The notes beneath the pieces are model-generated. The model was given only the letters and a program-made list of their open reading frames with translations. It was not told the DNA's origin and did no database searches. 64,000 nucleotides of DNA from positions 6,650,501 through 6,714,500 of the forward strand of contig NC_065917.1 in NCBI RefSeq assembly GCF_905147045.1. The letters run 5' to 3'. Positions 24,167 through 36,187 of this stretch are shown piece by piece. Source of the DNA: Nymphalis io (Eukaryota > Arthropoda > Insecta > Lepidoptera > Nymphalidae). Position 1 is the stretch's first letter. Each line of letters starts with the position of its first letter. The position numbers were made by a program, and so were the translations under genes.

Positions 24167-27100
24167 CTAAATGTACAAGTTCGGATGTTTCTCAACTATG
24201 TCTTTAAGTTCACCCGGAAATGACGCCATCTTGCTCGATATGAAGAACTTGAGCGTGTCTCGGAGAGCAATAGGGAAGTAGGGCTCATCGATCTGCTTAG
24301 CCAGAACTAAGTAACACGATGAAACGCGCCAACGTACTTTATAATCTTTGTTTTCGGACTGAAAAAGAAAAAATATATTTAAAATAAAAATAATTATTAC
24401 CATTATATTTTATATTTCCATCATCTGGCTGCATAATAAAATTGGCACCCGTCTTATATTTTCACAACTTGACGTCTGACAACCGACCAATAACCCATAA
24501 GATGTCAATCACCTTGTGTGGTGTTGCTATTCTAATAAAATAAGTGACGTCGTATACCCCCCGCTTTAATTTATTATCTCTAGCATATATAGCAAATTCC
24601 AAAAGAGGTGTAACGGTAATTTTTTTTTTTACTATTAATAGGCCAGCGTTTGATCGTTGACTTGCCGTTGACGGACTCAGGTAAATGACTTCATTAGTTG
24701 ATGTATTGAATAATTTATGATATTTATTATAGATTCGTGAAAATGGTGGTTTTTATTTTAAAGATGTTGATCGAGAACTGTTTTTAGTTCACAATATAGA
24801 ACAATTATTAGCGAATGGCATTGAATATATAAAAAAAAGTTTATTGAAAAAAGTCTCTTGCCATTGAAATGGACTTTACAGGGGGTTTTGTACAGATAAT
24901 ATGCGTAAAAGGATATTTTATGAACGAAAATGAATATAATTAATATAATATATAAAAGTTTTTTTTTTAGGTGTTTCATTCTATCACGTAGCGTGGCAAC
25001 ACCTCATGCGTCGCAGTGCACACATACACAGTCGGTATGAACCGCCGTAATTAATAAAATAAAAACTCACTTTAATAAGTTGTAAGGCCCGAAGGAGTGC
25101 GTTCGCGAGCGGCCATTGCTGTTTCGCTCTAGCGACGACTGTGTGAAAGAGACGGCTGGCGCTCTCCGCGGCGGACGCGCTCTCCGCAGAGAGGCCGGAC
25201 ACGCAGCACAGAGCTTCCACGTACGCGTGGATCAAACTCTCCGGGTCATGTATTGACTGAAATTAATTTATTATTCATATTCGATGTGTCTGTGTGTGTG
25301 ATGACGTCAGCGTAAGATTCGTTATTGTAAGTGCGTTAACGTGTGCGTGAGATCGATACCCGAGCTCCCATGTTTATATGTCAATTCTCTTGAGTACCTT
25401 GGCACTGTCAACAATTTTTTAATAATAATAATATCCTGGGACGTTATTCACTCACGGCCATCTGATCCCAAACTAAGCGGAGCTCGTACTATGGAAACCA
25501 GACAACTGATATACTACATATACTATTTTTCTTTCGTAAATATGTACACTTATATAGATAATAACACCCAGATTCAAGACAAACAGACATGTTCATGCAC
25601 ATAAATATCTGTCCTGGATGGGAATCGAACCCACAACCTTCGGCGTGAAAGACAAGCATCCACCAACCACGCCAATCAGCTCGTCATCATTAATGAATTC
25701 GCGGTATCCACTTTTTCTCGTATTGCGTCGTTAGTGTAATGGCTTTTGGGCGCAGGTCATTCCCGTCTCATCGTGACGTAAGGAAACAGCTGAGGAGATT
25801 CTAGTCTACCATGAGAAAGACTATCAGTCTGGACGGATATTGCAGAGAACATGATGTCCTCCTGACCAATTTCAGCCACAGCGGCCAATCTTAAAAGAGA
25901 TTAGCCAACTGCGCAGAACATATTACAGTACGCAACTACATATAAAATATTGCAATCGAAGATGGAGTAAAGATAAACAAACCTAAGATTATATACATAC
26001 ATACATATTCCCGATTAATATTAAAACCGAGATGGCCCAGTGGTAAGAACGCGTGAATCTTAACCGATGATCGTGGGTTCAAACCCGGGCAAGCACCACT
26101 GAATTTTCATGTGCTTAATTTGTGTTTATAATTCATCTCGTGCTTAACGGTGAAGGAAAACATCGTGAGGAAACCTGCATGTGTCTAATTTCATTGAAAT
26201 TCTGTCACATGTGTATTCTACCAACCCGCATTGGAGCAGCGTGGTGGAATAAGCTCCAAACCTTCTCCTCAAAAGGGAGAGGAGGCCTTAGCCCAGCAGT
26301 GGGACATTAACAGGCTGTTACTGTATATCTCTATTTATAATACAACATTATTACACTTAACTACTTATATACATAAAATCTTCGTAAACATTAAAAACGA
26401 CATTATTGAAACCATAATGTATTATACCATAGACAATACAAAGATCTCGACCAATGGTATCGCGTCATTTCAAGGTCAGAGTTGTTTATTTGTCTTTACT
26501 CTCGTGACTGGAATACGCTTTACGATCGTTTCGTTTACCTGTAGATGGACATCGATGACGTCAGCGGCGTTTGATCCAAGCTTGGCCAAATTGTCCAACG
26601 TTGGATCGTGCAGGAATTTACCAACGTCCGTTTCAACTTCTCTTACTATGTCTAGAAAATAAATTACATTATTAATCGATAACCAATCTGTGATATTTTA
26701 TATCTTTAACTAATATTATAAATGCAAAAGTGAATTCGTTTGTTATGCTTTCAGATCATGAAATTTTACGTACACCTTTTTTTTTTATATTATAGGTAGG
26801 CGGACGAGCATATGGGCCACCTGATGGTAAATGGTCATCAACTCCCATAGACATTGGCATTGTAAGAAATGTTAAGCATGATGTCATGTCCCTTGTGCCT
26901 GTAATTACACTGGCTGACTCACCCTTCAAACCGGAACACAACAATACCGAGTACTGCCGTTTTGCGGTAGAATATCTGATGAATGGGTGGTACCTACCCA
27001 GACGAACTTGCACAAAGCCCTACCACCTTATCAGAGGTACAGATCCTCTTATTTCTTACAGTGTCTATGTATATGAGAGCTGGTGACCACTTGCCTTCAG

Positions 27101-30100
27101 GTGCCTCATTTGCCAGTTTGCCCACCTATTTAAACAAAATTCCAGACTACCTTTCTTAAAAAAAGGGGCGATGCGAACTGGTAAATCCTGAGATTTACGC
27201 GATCAAACAAACCTTTAAACTATAAAATTTTATATAGATGGAGCGTTACCGGTTTGCTCCAACATAATGTTCCCAGTATCCAGGCTGGTGTCGAGGTGCT
27301 GTGCGTCCTCTGTTGCGCTGTCCTCCGAATTCTCTTGGTCTGATTCATCTTCATCATCATCCGAACCGGATACATCTGTAAAGATTAAACTAACAATATT
27401 ACACCTAACCTAAAAAGACAGGTCGTGCTACATCTAAGACCGTGTTGATGCTTAAGATCAGGCAAGTCAATGGTCAAACAATTGCCTATTAAGCGTAAAA
27501 AAAAAAACTTATTACATAAATTCTATGCAAAAAGTTCAAAGTTATTCCCGAATTTCTCATTTTTATGGGCAATTTATGTTCTCTCTCTAGAAACTTACTA
27601 CGGTTATTACAATAATTTATAACAATTAAAAAAAAAGCCGAGATGGCCCTGTGGTAAGAACGCGTGAATCTTAACCGATGATCGTGGGTTCAAACCCGGG
27701 CAAGCACCACTGAATTTTCATGTGCTTAATTTGTGATTATAATTCATCTCGTGCTTTACGGTGAAGGAAAACATCGTGAGGAAACCTGCATGTGTCTAAT
27801 TTCACTGAAGTTCTGCCACATGTGAATTCTACCAACCCGCATTGGAGCAGCGTGGTGGAATAAGCTCCAAACCTTCTCCTCAAAAAGAGGAGAGGAGGCC
27901 TTTAGCCCAGCAGTGGGATATTCACAGGCTGTTACGGTAAATCATTAAAGCATTTCATTAATAAAATGGAAGTGGTAAATAGTAACTGACATACTGATCG
28001 AACAGATGAGAAAGTTAATGAACTGTAGTGTTTTGCCTATTAATATATATATGTCGCAGAATAAAAGATAAGACGCCATAATTTGAGTACAACGTCGTCT
28101 ATAAGCGGTTCTTGGAAACGTCATGTAGTACGCTTGAGTAAGGTCTAAGGTCGATACAGGAATTCAGAATGCCCACTTGATATATAATGGATAATGTTAG
28201 TTAGTAGTTAATGGTTTGACATCGGACACTTGGGGTTTGCTGAACGCTCTCGTGCAGGGGACTTGGGAAAGGGACTCCGGGGCGAACGGTCGTCTTCTTG
28301 TATCGAACTTGCTGCGTTTCCAACCACTTTAATCGGCGTGGTTAATTGTTATTTTGTGATTATCGATTGTAAGCGAACGAATAAACAACAGTTGTACGAG
28401 ACTGAACTTTTACTTTGCGCCTACGTCTGATAACGGCTCTGACATCGAACTGCCCCACGTGATCAATACCACCTCGTTATATATATATATATATATGTAT
28501 ATAAAGCTGAGATAAGCTAAGCTAAAGCTGAGCCCAGTGGTAAGAATGCGTGAATCTTAACCTATGATCGTGGGTTCAAACCCCGGCAAGCACCACTGAA
28601 TTTTCACGTGCTTAATTTGTCATTATAATTCATCTCGTGCTAAACGGTGAAGGAAAACATCGTGAGGAGACCTGCATGTGTCTAATTTCACTGAAATTCT
28701 GCCACATGTGTATTCCACCAACCCGCATTGGAGCAGCGTGGTGGAACAAGCTCCATACCTTCTCCTCAAAAAGGGAGAGGAGGCCTTAGCCCAGCAGTGG
28801 GACATTCACAGGCTGTTACTTTACTATATAATGGATCATAAAATAAAAAAATTAAACAAACATTCATCTTCACTTCCTTCACCATCACTCAGCTCCGCTG
28901 ACGGGCCCAATTTACTTTTCATTGTTTTCTTGTTCGCTGCACCTCCTAAGCTGTTACCTGTGGACAAAAAAGAGTTTTTATTATTATTAACATTTTACAT
29001 AGATTGAAAGATAACGGATAGTATGGTAAACTAACTAATGTAGAATTTGTCTATGGTGCTGCCACCGTAGACTACCTGCGTACAGTGTGAGTTACGACCT
29101 TTCAGTCGTTATCATTTAGATAGCTATCTATCGTGGGTTGACAGAAAACCTCACTAATAATAAAAATAATAATAATATCTTGGGCCATCATTCACACGCG
29201 GCCATCTGATCCCAAACTAAGCAGAGCTCGTACTATGGAAACCAGACAACTGATATACTACATATACCACTTTTCTTTTGTAAATACATACTTATATAGA
29301 TAATTACACCCAGACTCAGGACAAACAGGCATGTTCATGCACACAAAGGTCTGTCCTGGTTGGGAATCGAACCCACAACCTTTGGCGTAAAAGGCAACCA
29401 ACCACGCCAACCGGCCTTTCAGTAATGGTGAACTTTAGTAATGAAATATTCAAAACTCACCAGCTAGTACGACCCTCGTGAGTCTGTCTGCGCTGTCTGG
29501 GAGAGCTGTCAACGCATCCACCACCTCCATGCACGCATCCCTTCCAATCTCGTTGTGACTGAGATCGAGTGACTGGAATTATAAGAAATCAAAATTAAAA
29601 ACATACTTTATTTATTTAAATACACTTTCACAAGCACTTCGAAATAACCATAAAACATTTCAACATATTAAAAATATAGACACCATAGTCAATATTTCAA
29701 TAGCAGAAGGAGTAGAAACAAATGAACAAATTTGAATTTCAATTGACAATCGTTGATTGTGTAATCTGTGGTATTCATTATGTTTTCGTGAAAAAATAAC
29801 GATTTTGACTATTGGAAGTAAAATTTAAATGTTTATAAGTATTTAAGTGGAATAGTTTTATTATAAGTAAATATATATTTATTGAGAATTATTTGCAGTG
29901 TATACATAATACAGCCGAGCTGTTAGGATTGAGTATATAAGGTTTATCTTAAGGTATGTAATCTTTACTCGTTTTGCTATTGCAATGGGTTTCTTTATTA
30001 AAAACGTTCACCTCCATATCGATCTAATGTTTACCAAAATGTATGCTGTGCCGCTACTCGGTGAGCTTCTGTTGAAGATTACTCTTTGCAGCTTCAGTCA

Positions 30101-30277
30101 GCCCTTCCCGTCATCATCAAGTCTTTGCCAATACGATCCAATCTCTACTACGTACTGACAAAAACTTGACTGTGATGGAAGAACTTGACTGTGATGGAAG
30201 CACTTGAGCTTGAAGCGTTCAGTGGGTTAGTAGGGTATCCGGAGAACTAACATTGGTTAATAACAATAGGAAATAGC

Positions 30278-30315
<38 letters not shown>

Positions 30316-33300
30316 ATAAAATGAGCAATAATTGTATGTACATATATATATTTTGTATATATCAGAAACTGTTCTTACAATTTGGTCCAGTTTTTGTTTT
30401 TAAGTTTATCTACATATGTCTTACTAGAAAAAAAAAATTAAAATTAATTTGAACCGAATGAAGCTCAGTCTCCCGGGTACTATATAAATTAAATATATAT
30501 ATGTATATATATATATACAAGTGCATGAAATTCACGCTTGTTATGTCAATAATAGTATATTCAAAGCGAATGAAAAGCTACTACTTATATATATAATAAT
30601 ATAATATTCTATACTAAGACCTTCTCCGAAACGCGCTGCATCTCCTGGTATTAGTTTTAGTATGTTGGTTTAGTAGTTTCAGCTAGGCTCCTCATATATT
30701 AATTTAGATTTATCAATTGTTAGTGATTATCTGTGGACGATGATTCTAGCAACATGCACATAGCTACAGTAACAGTAACAGCCTGTAAATGTCCCACTGC
30801 TGGGCTAAGGCCTCCTCTCCTTTTTTTTTTTTTTTTGAGGAGAAGGTTTGGAGCTTATTCCACCACGCTGCTCCAGTGCGGGTTGGTGGAATACACATGT
30901 GGCAGAATTTCAATGAAATTAGGCACATGCAGGTTTCCTCACGATGTTTTCCTTCACCGTAAAGCACGAGATGAATTATAATTACAAATTAAGCACATGA
31001 AAAGTCAGTGGTGCTTGCCCGGGCTTGAACCCACGATCATCGGTTAAGATTCACGCGTTCTTACCACTGGGCCATCTCGGCTATATGCACATAGCTGTCA
31101 GGGACTATTTTTTTTTTCGGTAGCGGCATTTTTTTACTATAATTTGTGCTGTCTGTTAATTCTTTCGGTCAATTGAATAACATTTTTAATTTTAATGTAT
31201 ATTATACATCTTACCTCTAATAAAACAGAGTTATCTTTGAGACCTTGAGCCAGCGCACGAGCGCCTGAACTTTTCAGCAGACAATCCCCAAAGTTGATCG
31301 ATTTCAGATTTTTTAATCTGTAATTATAACAATATACAATTAAATTGATTAAATAGACCATCTACAGCAAGTTATCTTTTTTTTTTCCAATGTTAGGCAG
31401 ATTTGGAAATAATTGCCCATTTCTTATAAAGTAGTCCCCACCACCTATAGACATTGGTACCGTACAATCCTTATAGCCAAAGCACCATCAACCTTGGGGT
31501 CTGGGATGCTATGTCTCATGTGTATGTTACACTCACACACTTATACTTCAAAACTGAACACAACCATTTAAATATTGTGATTTGTCCATACTTTTTCATG
31601 CATGTATATAATATAATCTTATTAGTAAATAAAGTAAGAGTAGTACTCTGTTAGTGAATATATGTCTGACATGAATGCGAGGATTGAATGATTGCTGGAT
31701 CTCGTGCAGGAACTAAGTGCATGTAATTTATACAAATTTGTTTTTATAAAAAAAAAAAGAGTAACTAATGAGGTTCTTGCTAGTTATTCTTGGGAGAATC
31801 TGCATTCAAAACCGGTGGTAGCGCTTGACAATTCATATGTACTTGTAAATGTCTATTTGAATAAAAATATTTTCATTTTGATTGGGTGGTCTTAGCAGAC
31901 GGGCTGCCATGAATAAGAACTGGTTGGTACCTCGGCAGCGCGGCAGCCAGTGCGCCGGCCCCGCGCGGGCCGATGGTGTTGTCGTTGAGGTTGAGGCGCG
32001 CCAGACGAGGGTTGTGCTTCAGCGCCTCCGACAGCGCGGAAATCCCCACGTGGTAGATACCGTTCTGCGGCATCGATATCTCTTCCAGTGTTCCCATCGA
32101 CTGGAAAAAAACCACAATTATAAAGTCTCTGTTCCCAATGTCCTGAGGACATACCCAAGGTAGGACCATTGAAATAAATTATATTGGAACTTTTGTTGAT
32201 TTGCAATTCAGCAATTCCTCTTTAATAAATTCATCTCCACATAATTTAATGGGTAACCCAATGTTAAACAAGTACAATAGAAATAAAAACTATTGTAATA
32301 TTAATTTTTTTTTATACGGGTGTAGGGTTGTAAAATTGTTAAGTTAAATTTAAAGTTCTAAAGAGGCAAATAAAACTAAAAATCCGTAAAGATGGAAAAA
32401 TAGAAATAAAACAAACCTCTAAAGAAGTGCTCCGGAAGTCAGAATAAATACCCATATTATTACAATATCGATTTACCAAATGTATATTAAATCTATTTTC
32501 TAAATTATTAATTCCAAAATGCAAAATGCTCGGGCGCCAGGATGATTATATCCGTTTAAAGTTAATATAATTAAGTTACATATAATAACTGCTTTTCTTT
32601 TTTTTTTTTTAAATTCTTAACAAGTGCCAAAGTAAAATTTTACAAAATAAGTTTAACAAAACAATAAGTAGTTATTTAAATGAATTCAAAATTAATGTTT
32701 TAAATATAAATAATATCAAAGTATAATTTTCCAAACTAAATACAAAGTTACAAAGTTTATATAAATCTCACGCAGTTCCACTACAGCGGCGAAAATTATA
32801 TGTAGAAATTACATACCATAGTCCAGTTCTTTAAGTTACTTAATTAAAGTTTAAACCTCCTTGAAGTCTTCCCAAGGAATATCATGAATACATTTTGAAA
32901 TAAATCTTCCAAGAGTAGGTTTCTTAAGAATACAATTCGAATTTTATTCCCACGAAGCTTACCAGGATAATATCAAATCCACGAATATTTAAACAATCCA
33001 ATATGGATTATAATTAATTTAACCAAAATGTGGAATATTGTTCATGAAAACAGTACTTTTAAACAATATTATGAGTTTACAAAAAATAAAAGTTATAAAA
33101 ACTGCAAGAACTAATTTAGGTCACCATTATGACCCAATGACCGGAAAGAAAGTGAAGTCTTAGACAAATGTCAAAGAGCATCTCGAAGATAATAAATTAA
33201 AATTAGTTCGAAAATGCATAATGCATAAAAATTTGCATTATGACGAGACGTCAAATTTAGCGGTATTTTTCAAATGTTAAATAAACATAATTATAGTTGC

Positions 33301-36187
33301 ACCTGTCAAAGTCAATTGACACATGACAACTAATGTTTTTAGGTTATAATTTAAATAAATTTGTCATATTTATTTTAAAGCAAAGCAACCATGTAACGTA
33401 CGCCAAAACTACGTTATACTATGGACATGTAATATGAGCAGTTATGATTCAGATACAGCCTATGTCTAAGGGAAAAGGTGTAAACATTTCACCATATAGC
33501 CTTTGCCAATTTGCTTTAAAAAAAACTTGAGTTACACACAATTCTTAACTTCTTCAAGACAGATAAATTTGAGTTATCTCACCTGAAAAACACCAGCTAA
33601 CGCTTTCGCCCCTTCATTCTCCAACCTATTTCGTCCAGCTATAAATACGCGTAGACTTCGTGGATTCGCTGACAAAGCCTTTGCCAGCAACCGACCTCCC
33701 GTTATACCTAAACCATTATTGTTCAGACGTAACTCCTGAAAAAATGTTATATAATTCTTATACTACAAGCTACCTATCTCGGCTAGCAGTGTTCACACGG
33801 GTTGAATATGGGTGTATATAGAACGTTTATATTAAACGATAAACATACAAACAAAAATTCTTGCTTTCTAATATATATATTACGGTTATAGCTCACCAAA
33901 GGTTTATTACAAATGGATGAATGGTTTAGGGAGTAATAAAAAACAAACAAACAAACATAAATTTTTAGTTATTTAGATAGCGCTAACTTTTAATTTAAAA
34001 CTTTACCAAATTTATTTTGCCCGGGTCCCACAAGTTTTTTTTAACTTTACTACATATTATAAAGGCTGCGTCACGTTTGCTTGTCTGTCTAAAAGCAACA
34101 AACTCAAAAATGACTACCAATGGACTGAGTGATTTATGAGCAAGGTTTAGGTGGCTGAAATATCATTATGCTAAAGGAAAAAATCATGCCGACTGGACCT
34201 TTTCTGGTATTTTTACTTTACAGTATAAATGTTTCATGAAGGGTCTTCATTTATTTAACTTGAGCAAAACCAAAATATAGTTCTGTTCTATGAAAATAAA
34301 ACTCACCTGTAATTGTGAACACACATCACTTTGTAGCAACTTTGCCAAACCTTCAACACCGATGGGTCCGAAGGCGTTGTCACTTAAATCTAGAGTTGAA
34401 AGACGAGCACCAGCTTCTATCATACCATCACCAAGTGCACTCTGAAATAAAAAAGATTATTTAATATTTGTATTGTATCTAAGATGGGTGACGCCTCGTT
34501 GGTCTAGTGGCTAGATGTAAGGCCGCAGACTCGGAGCTCCTGGGTTCGATTCCCAGGTTGGGCCAATAAAAAGTAATTGGGTTTCTCTGTCAGAAAATTC
34601 TCAGTAGCAGCCCGGAGTCTGGAAATTGGAAGTGTGTTCACTCCCGTGCCTCGGAAAGCACGTAAAGCTGTTGGTCCTGCGCCTGAACTCTTTCCGGTCA
34701 TGTCGGATTGCCGTCCCATCGGATTATGAGAGTTAGGGAATAGAGAGTGCACCTGTGTTTGCGCACACACTTATGGACTATAATATCTGCGTAGTTTAGC
34801 TAACTATCTTAAATTTATATCTTTCTTAAATTGTCAAAATACAGAAGAATTATCAACATTTGACAATATGGTGCAAATCATGACAAGGAGGAATTGTGTT
34901 AAGACTGCATGCACCATTTCCACCTTGAATCGCAATTCATCACTATTTGTCACCGTTTTATCACTATCAGATGTAACAAGTTTTACTGGTGGTAGGGCTT
35001 TGTGCAAGCTCGTCTGGGTAGGTACCACCCACTCATCAGATATTCTACCGCAAAACAGCAATACTTGATATTGTTGTGTTCCGGTTTGAAGGGTGAGTGA
35101 GCCAGTGTAATTACAGGCACAAGGGACATAAAGTCTTAGTTCCCAAGGTTGGTGGCGCATTGGCTATGTAAGCGATGGTTGACATTTCTTACAATGCCAA
35201 TGTCTAAGGGCGTTTGGTGACCACTTACCATCAGGTGGCCCATATGCTCGTCTGCCTTCCTATTCTATAAAAAAAAAAAAGTTAATTTACTTACTAAAGC
35301 CGGAGGTATTTCTGTTTTCATTCTACCAGTAAACATGTCTGAAAACCTTGCTGTTTTTAACTCGGGATGTTGAGCCAAGGCCTTAGCAATGGCTTGTGCA
35401 GCTTCTACTCCAAGAGTGTTGCCTGTGAGTGTCAAGTATTCTAAATCTGGACATGCATTGATTGCATTCACAATTGGCTGTGCTGAAATGATCACATTGC
35501 TTAATAAAATATTAAGAAGCTATATATAACAATGTATATGAGAATTTCTTAGCATACATTATTCTCTATATTTGATATTGGTATTTGAAAGAAGCTTTTT
35601 ACTTTAAATCGCCCTTTTATTGAGAAATATTTCAGATTATATAATATAACGCTACTATCCACAGAGGCAAAGCATACGAAATAGCAATAAGCATACAAAA
35701 ACTGGAGCAATTAGTTTGTTCTTCTTTAATACAGCAATTAATATATTGCATAGTTAGTGGATCGTAGAAAGATATAGGCTATATTTTTTAATCTATTAAA
35801 ATAAGTGTTTAATGTTTAAACAATCAATAACTACGAATGCACAAATTTTTAAAGATTGCACACAGCTCCTTTATTTATTTTGCAAATAAAATTCAATATA
35901 ACACACTAACTTGTGTATGAAATGGCGGTTAATATGAGGTTATAAAACAATAAAGAATATCAATAAACAATTGTGAATTATATATTACATTATTGTTATT
36001 TTACGATATAAATATAGTAGGATTCAGTAGACACAAAATATTAAAGATATTTCACGTGTCATTTCAATATTTACGTACCATCGCTTTCAGTGTCCAATTT
36101 TAATGATCTTCCAGAAAAATCAACTCCACTCACTGTTCTATTTGGTTCGTTTAAAGCTGTACATATTGCGTTCAAATCGAACGACAT
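24167..36187 (-). CDS. RanGAP1: Ran GTPase-activating protein 1 (RanGAP1), complete, 12 coding exons
   Basis: Stimulates GTP hydrolysis by Ran in the cytoplasm and at the nuclear pore, maintaining the gradient that drives nuclear transport. Exons read from high to low coordinate: 36187-36079, 35482-35295, 34441-34307, 33735-33583, 32100-31931, 31317-31215, 29572-29461, 28957-28862, 27375-27250, 26651-26539, 25256-25071, 24358-24167. All junctions are GT-AG and in phase, giving 1,683 nt or 560 aa (fly and human proteins are about 590). Exons 1-7 encode leucine-rich repeats with diagnostic SDMFTGRMKTEIPPAL (the Arg is the equivalent of the known catalytic arginine), LDLSDNAFGP, VFIAGRNRLENEGA, MPQNGI and INFGDCLL. 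Exons 8-9 encode the acidic stretch (SDDDEDESD). Exons 10-12 encode the C-terminal helical domain ending PNLYI. An IKSE motif at the exon 11/12 junction matches the SUMO site position of the vertebrate protein. The exon 8 donor (GTTTGT) is the least typical. Introns carry SINEs. Confidence 0.95.
24619..24690 (+). repeat. Element E copy (RanGAP1 intron 11)
   Basis: A T-run followed by TTAATAGGCCAGCGTTTGA and GACTTGCC, shared with 50986-51090 and, reversed, 27405-27508. Confidence 0.5.
25420..25686 (-). mobile_element. SINE-D copy (RanGAP1 intron 10)
   Basis: On the minus strand: tRNA-like head with CGTGGTTGGTGGATG and B-box GGTTCGATTCCCA, a body with CTGTTTGTC and GGTTTCCATAGTACGAG, and an (ATT)n-type tail, here AATAATAATAAT on the plus strand near 25423. 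Full length. Confidence 0.8.
25858..25936 (-). mobile_element. SINE-C 3' fragment (RanGAP1 intron 10)
   Basis: Contains AGAGATTAGCCAACTGCGCA and the GCCAATCT inverted arm seen at the 3' end of the SINE-C copy at 43589. The rest of the element is not recognisable. Confidence 0.5.
25953..26026 (+). repeat. Element F, left part (copy 1)
   Basis: Shares AATCGAAG, GGAGTAAAGATAAACAAACC and TTCCCGAYTAAT with 42898-43002. The right part resumes at 26327 after a SINE-A. Confidence 0.6.
26027..26326 (+). mobile_element. SINE-A copy, full length (RanGAP1 intron 10)
   Basis: tRNA-derived head (CCGAGATGGCCCAGTGGTAA A-box region, GGGTTCAAACCC B-box), a body with GTGAAGGAAAACATCGTGAGG and ACCAACCCGCATTGGAGCAG, then GGAGGCCTTAGCCCAGCAG and the end ACAGGCTGTTACTGT. 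It resembles Metulj-type butterfly SINEs (name from memory). Confidence 0.85.
26327..26500 (+). repeat. Element F, right part (copy 1)
   Basis: Matches 43263-43480: ATATCTCTATWTATAATACA, AACTACTTATATACA, CGACCAATGR.ATCGCGTCA and TTTGTCTTTACTC. It ends close to RanGAP1 exon 10. Confidence 0.6.
26776..27030 (-). mobile_element. SINE-B copy (RanGAP1 intron 9)
   Basis: Nearly full length in reverse, from the poly-A end (T-run at 26776) to the 5' end CTACCACC. A second, oppositely oriented partial SINE-B tail lies at 27052-27131 (GGTGACCACTTGCCTTCAGG). Confidence 0.85.
27052..27131 (+). mobile_element. SINE-B 3' fragment (RanGAP1 intron 9)
   Basis: Holds the TTCTTACAGTGTCTATG and GGTGACCACTTGCCTTCAGG part of SINE-B in plus orientation. 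It is the only copy seen with TTGCC rather than TTACC in the tail loop. Confidence 0.55.
27405..27508 (-). repeat. Element E copy (RanGAP1 intron 8)
   Basis: On the minus strand: T-run, CTTAATAGGCAATTGTTTGA, GACTTGCCTGAT, TTAAGCATCAACACGGTCTT and AGATGTAGCACG. The same order is found at 50986-51090. Confidence 0.6.
27637..27939 (+). mobile_element. SINE-A copy, full length (RanGAP1 intron 8)
   Basis: Starts with GCCGAGATGGCCCTGTGG just after an A-run and ends CACAGGCTGTTACGGTAA. A and B boxes are both intact. Confidence 0.85.
28524..28821 (+). mobile_element. SINE-A copy (RanGAP1 intron 8)
   Basis: The head begins AAGCTGAGCCCAGTGGTAAG (A-box side altered), the B-box is GGTTCAAACCC, and the end is ACAGGCTGTTACTTTAC. 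It lies about 40 bp from the exon 8 donor, in antisense orientation. Confidence 0.85.
29153..29418 (-). mobile_element. SINE-D copy (RanGAP1 intron 7)
   Basis: Full-length reverse copy with the (ATT)n tail seen as AATAATAATAATAAT near 29155 and the tRNA-like head at the right end. It lies about 40 bp from exon 7. Confidence 0.8.
29573..31214 (-). other. RanGAP1 intron 6
   Basis: Contains (TA)n tracts near 30282-30310 and 30492-30520 and one young SINE-A. Otherwise AT-rich with no coding frame. Confidence 0.6.
30754..31096 (-). mobile_element. SINE-A copy with a perfect target duplication (RanGAP1 intron 6)
   Basis: Flanked by the 12-bp direct repeat ATGCACATAGCT at 30754-30765 and 31085-31096. 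The inserted SINE runs between them in reverse, with a hexamer tail (ACAGTA)2 at its 3' side and the tRNA head ending GAGATGGCCCAGTGG. The perfect duplication indicates a fairly recent insertion. Confidence 0.9.
31435..31580 (-). mobile_element. Old SINE-B fragment (RanGAP1 intron 5)
   Basis: Recognisable through CATAGACATTGG, AGC..CACCATCAACCTTGGG and CTGAACACAACC, heavily mutated. Confidence 0.45.
32101..33582 (-). other. RanGAP1 intron 4
   Basis: About 1.5 kb of AT-rich DNA without a recognised repeat or coding frame. Confidence 0.6.
34488..34795 (+). mobile_element. SINE-C copy (RanGAP1 intron 2)
   Basis: tRNA-like head: TTGGTCTAGTGGCTAGA A-box and TGGGTTCGATTCCCA B-box, the best-preserved B-box of this family here. 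The body has CGTGCCTCGGAAAGCACGTA and CGGATTGCCGTCCCATCGG. The 3' end is ATAATATCTGCGTAG. Confidence 0.8.
34985..35280 (+). mobile_element. SINE-B copy ending 15 bp from the RanGAP1 exon 2 donor
   Basis: Full-length: GGTGGTAGGGCTTTGTGCAA at the 5' end, TGGTGACCACTTACCATCAG tail hairpin, TATTCTAT plus 12 A. It is antisense to RanGAP1, so the transcript reads donor, 14 nt, then a T-run and TATAG, a good polypyrimidine/AG mimic. Confidence 0.9.

Noticed and set aside
26027..26110. tRNA gene
   Set aside because: A and B boxes are present, but they belong to the head of SINE-A, which continues for 300 bp, and no full cloverleaf forms. The same holds for SINE-C and SINE-D heads.
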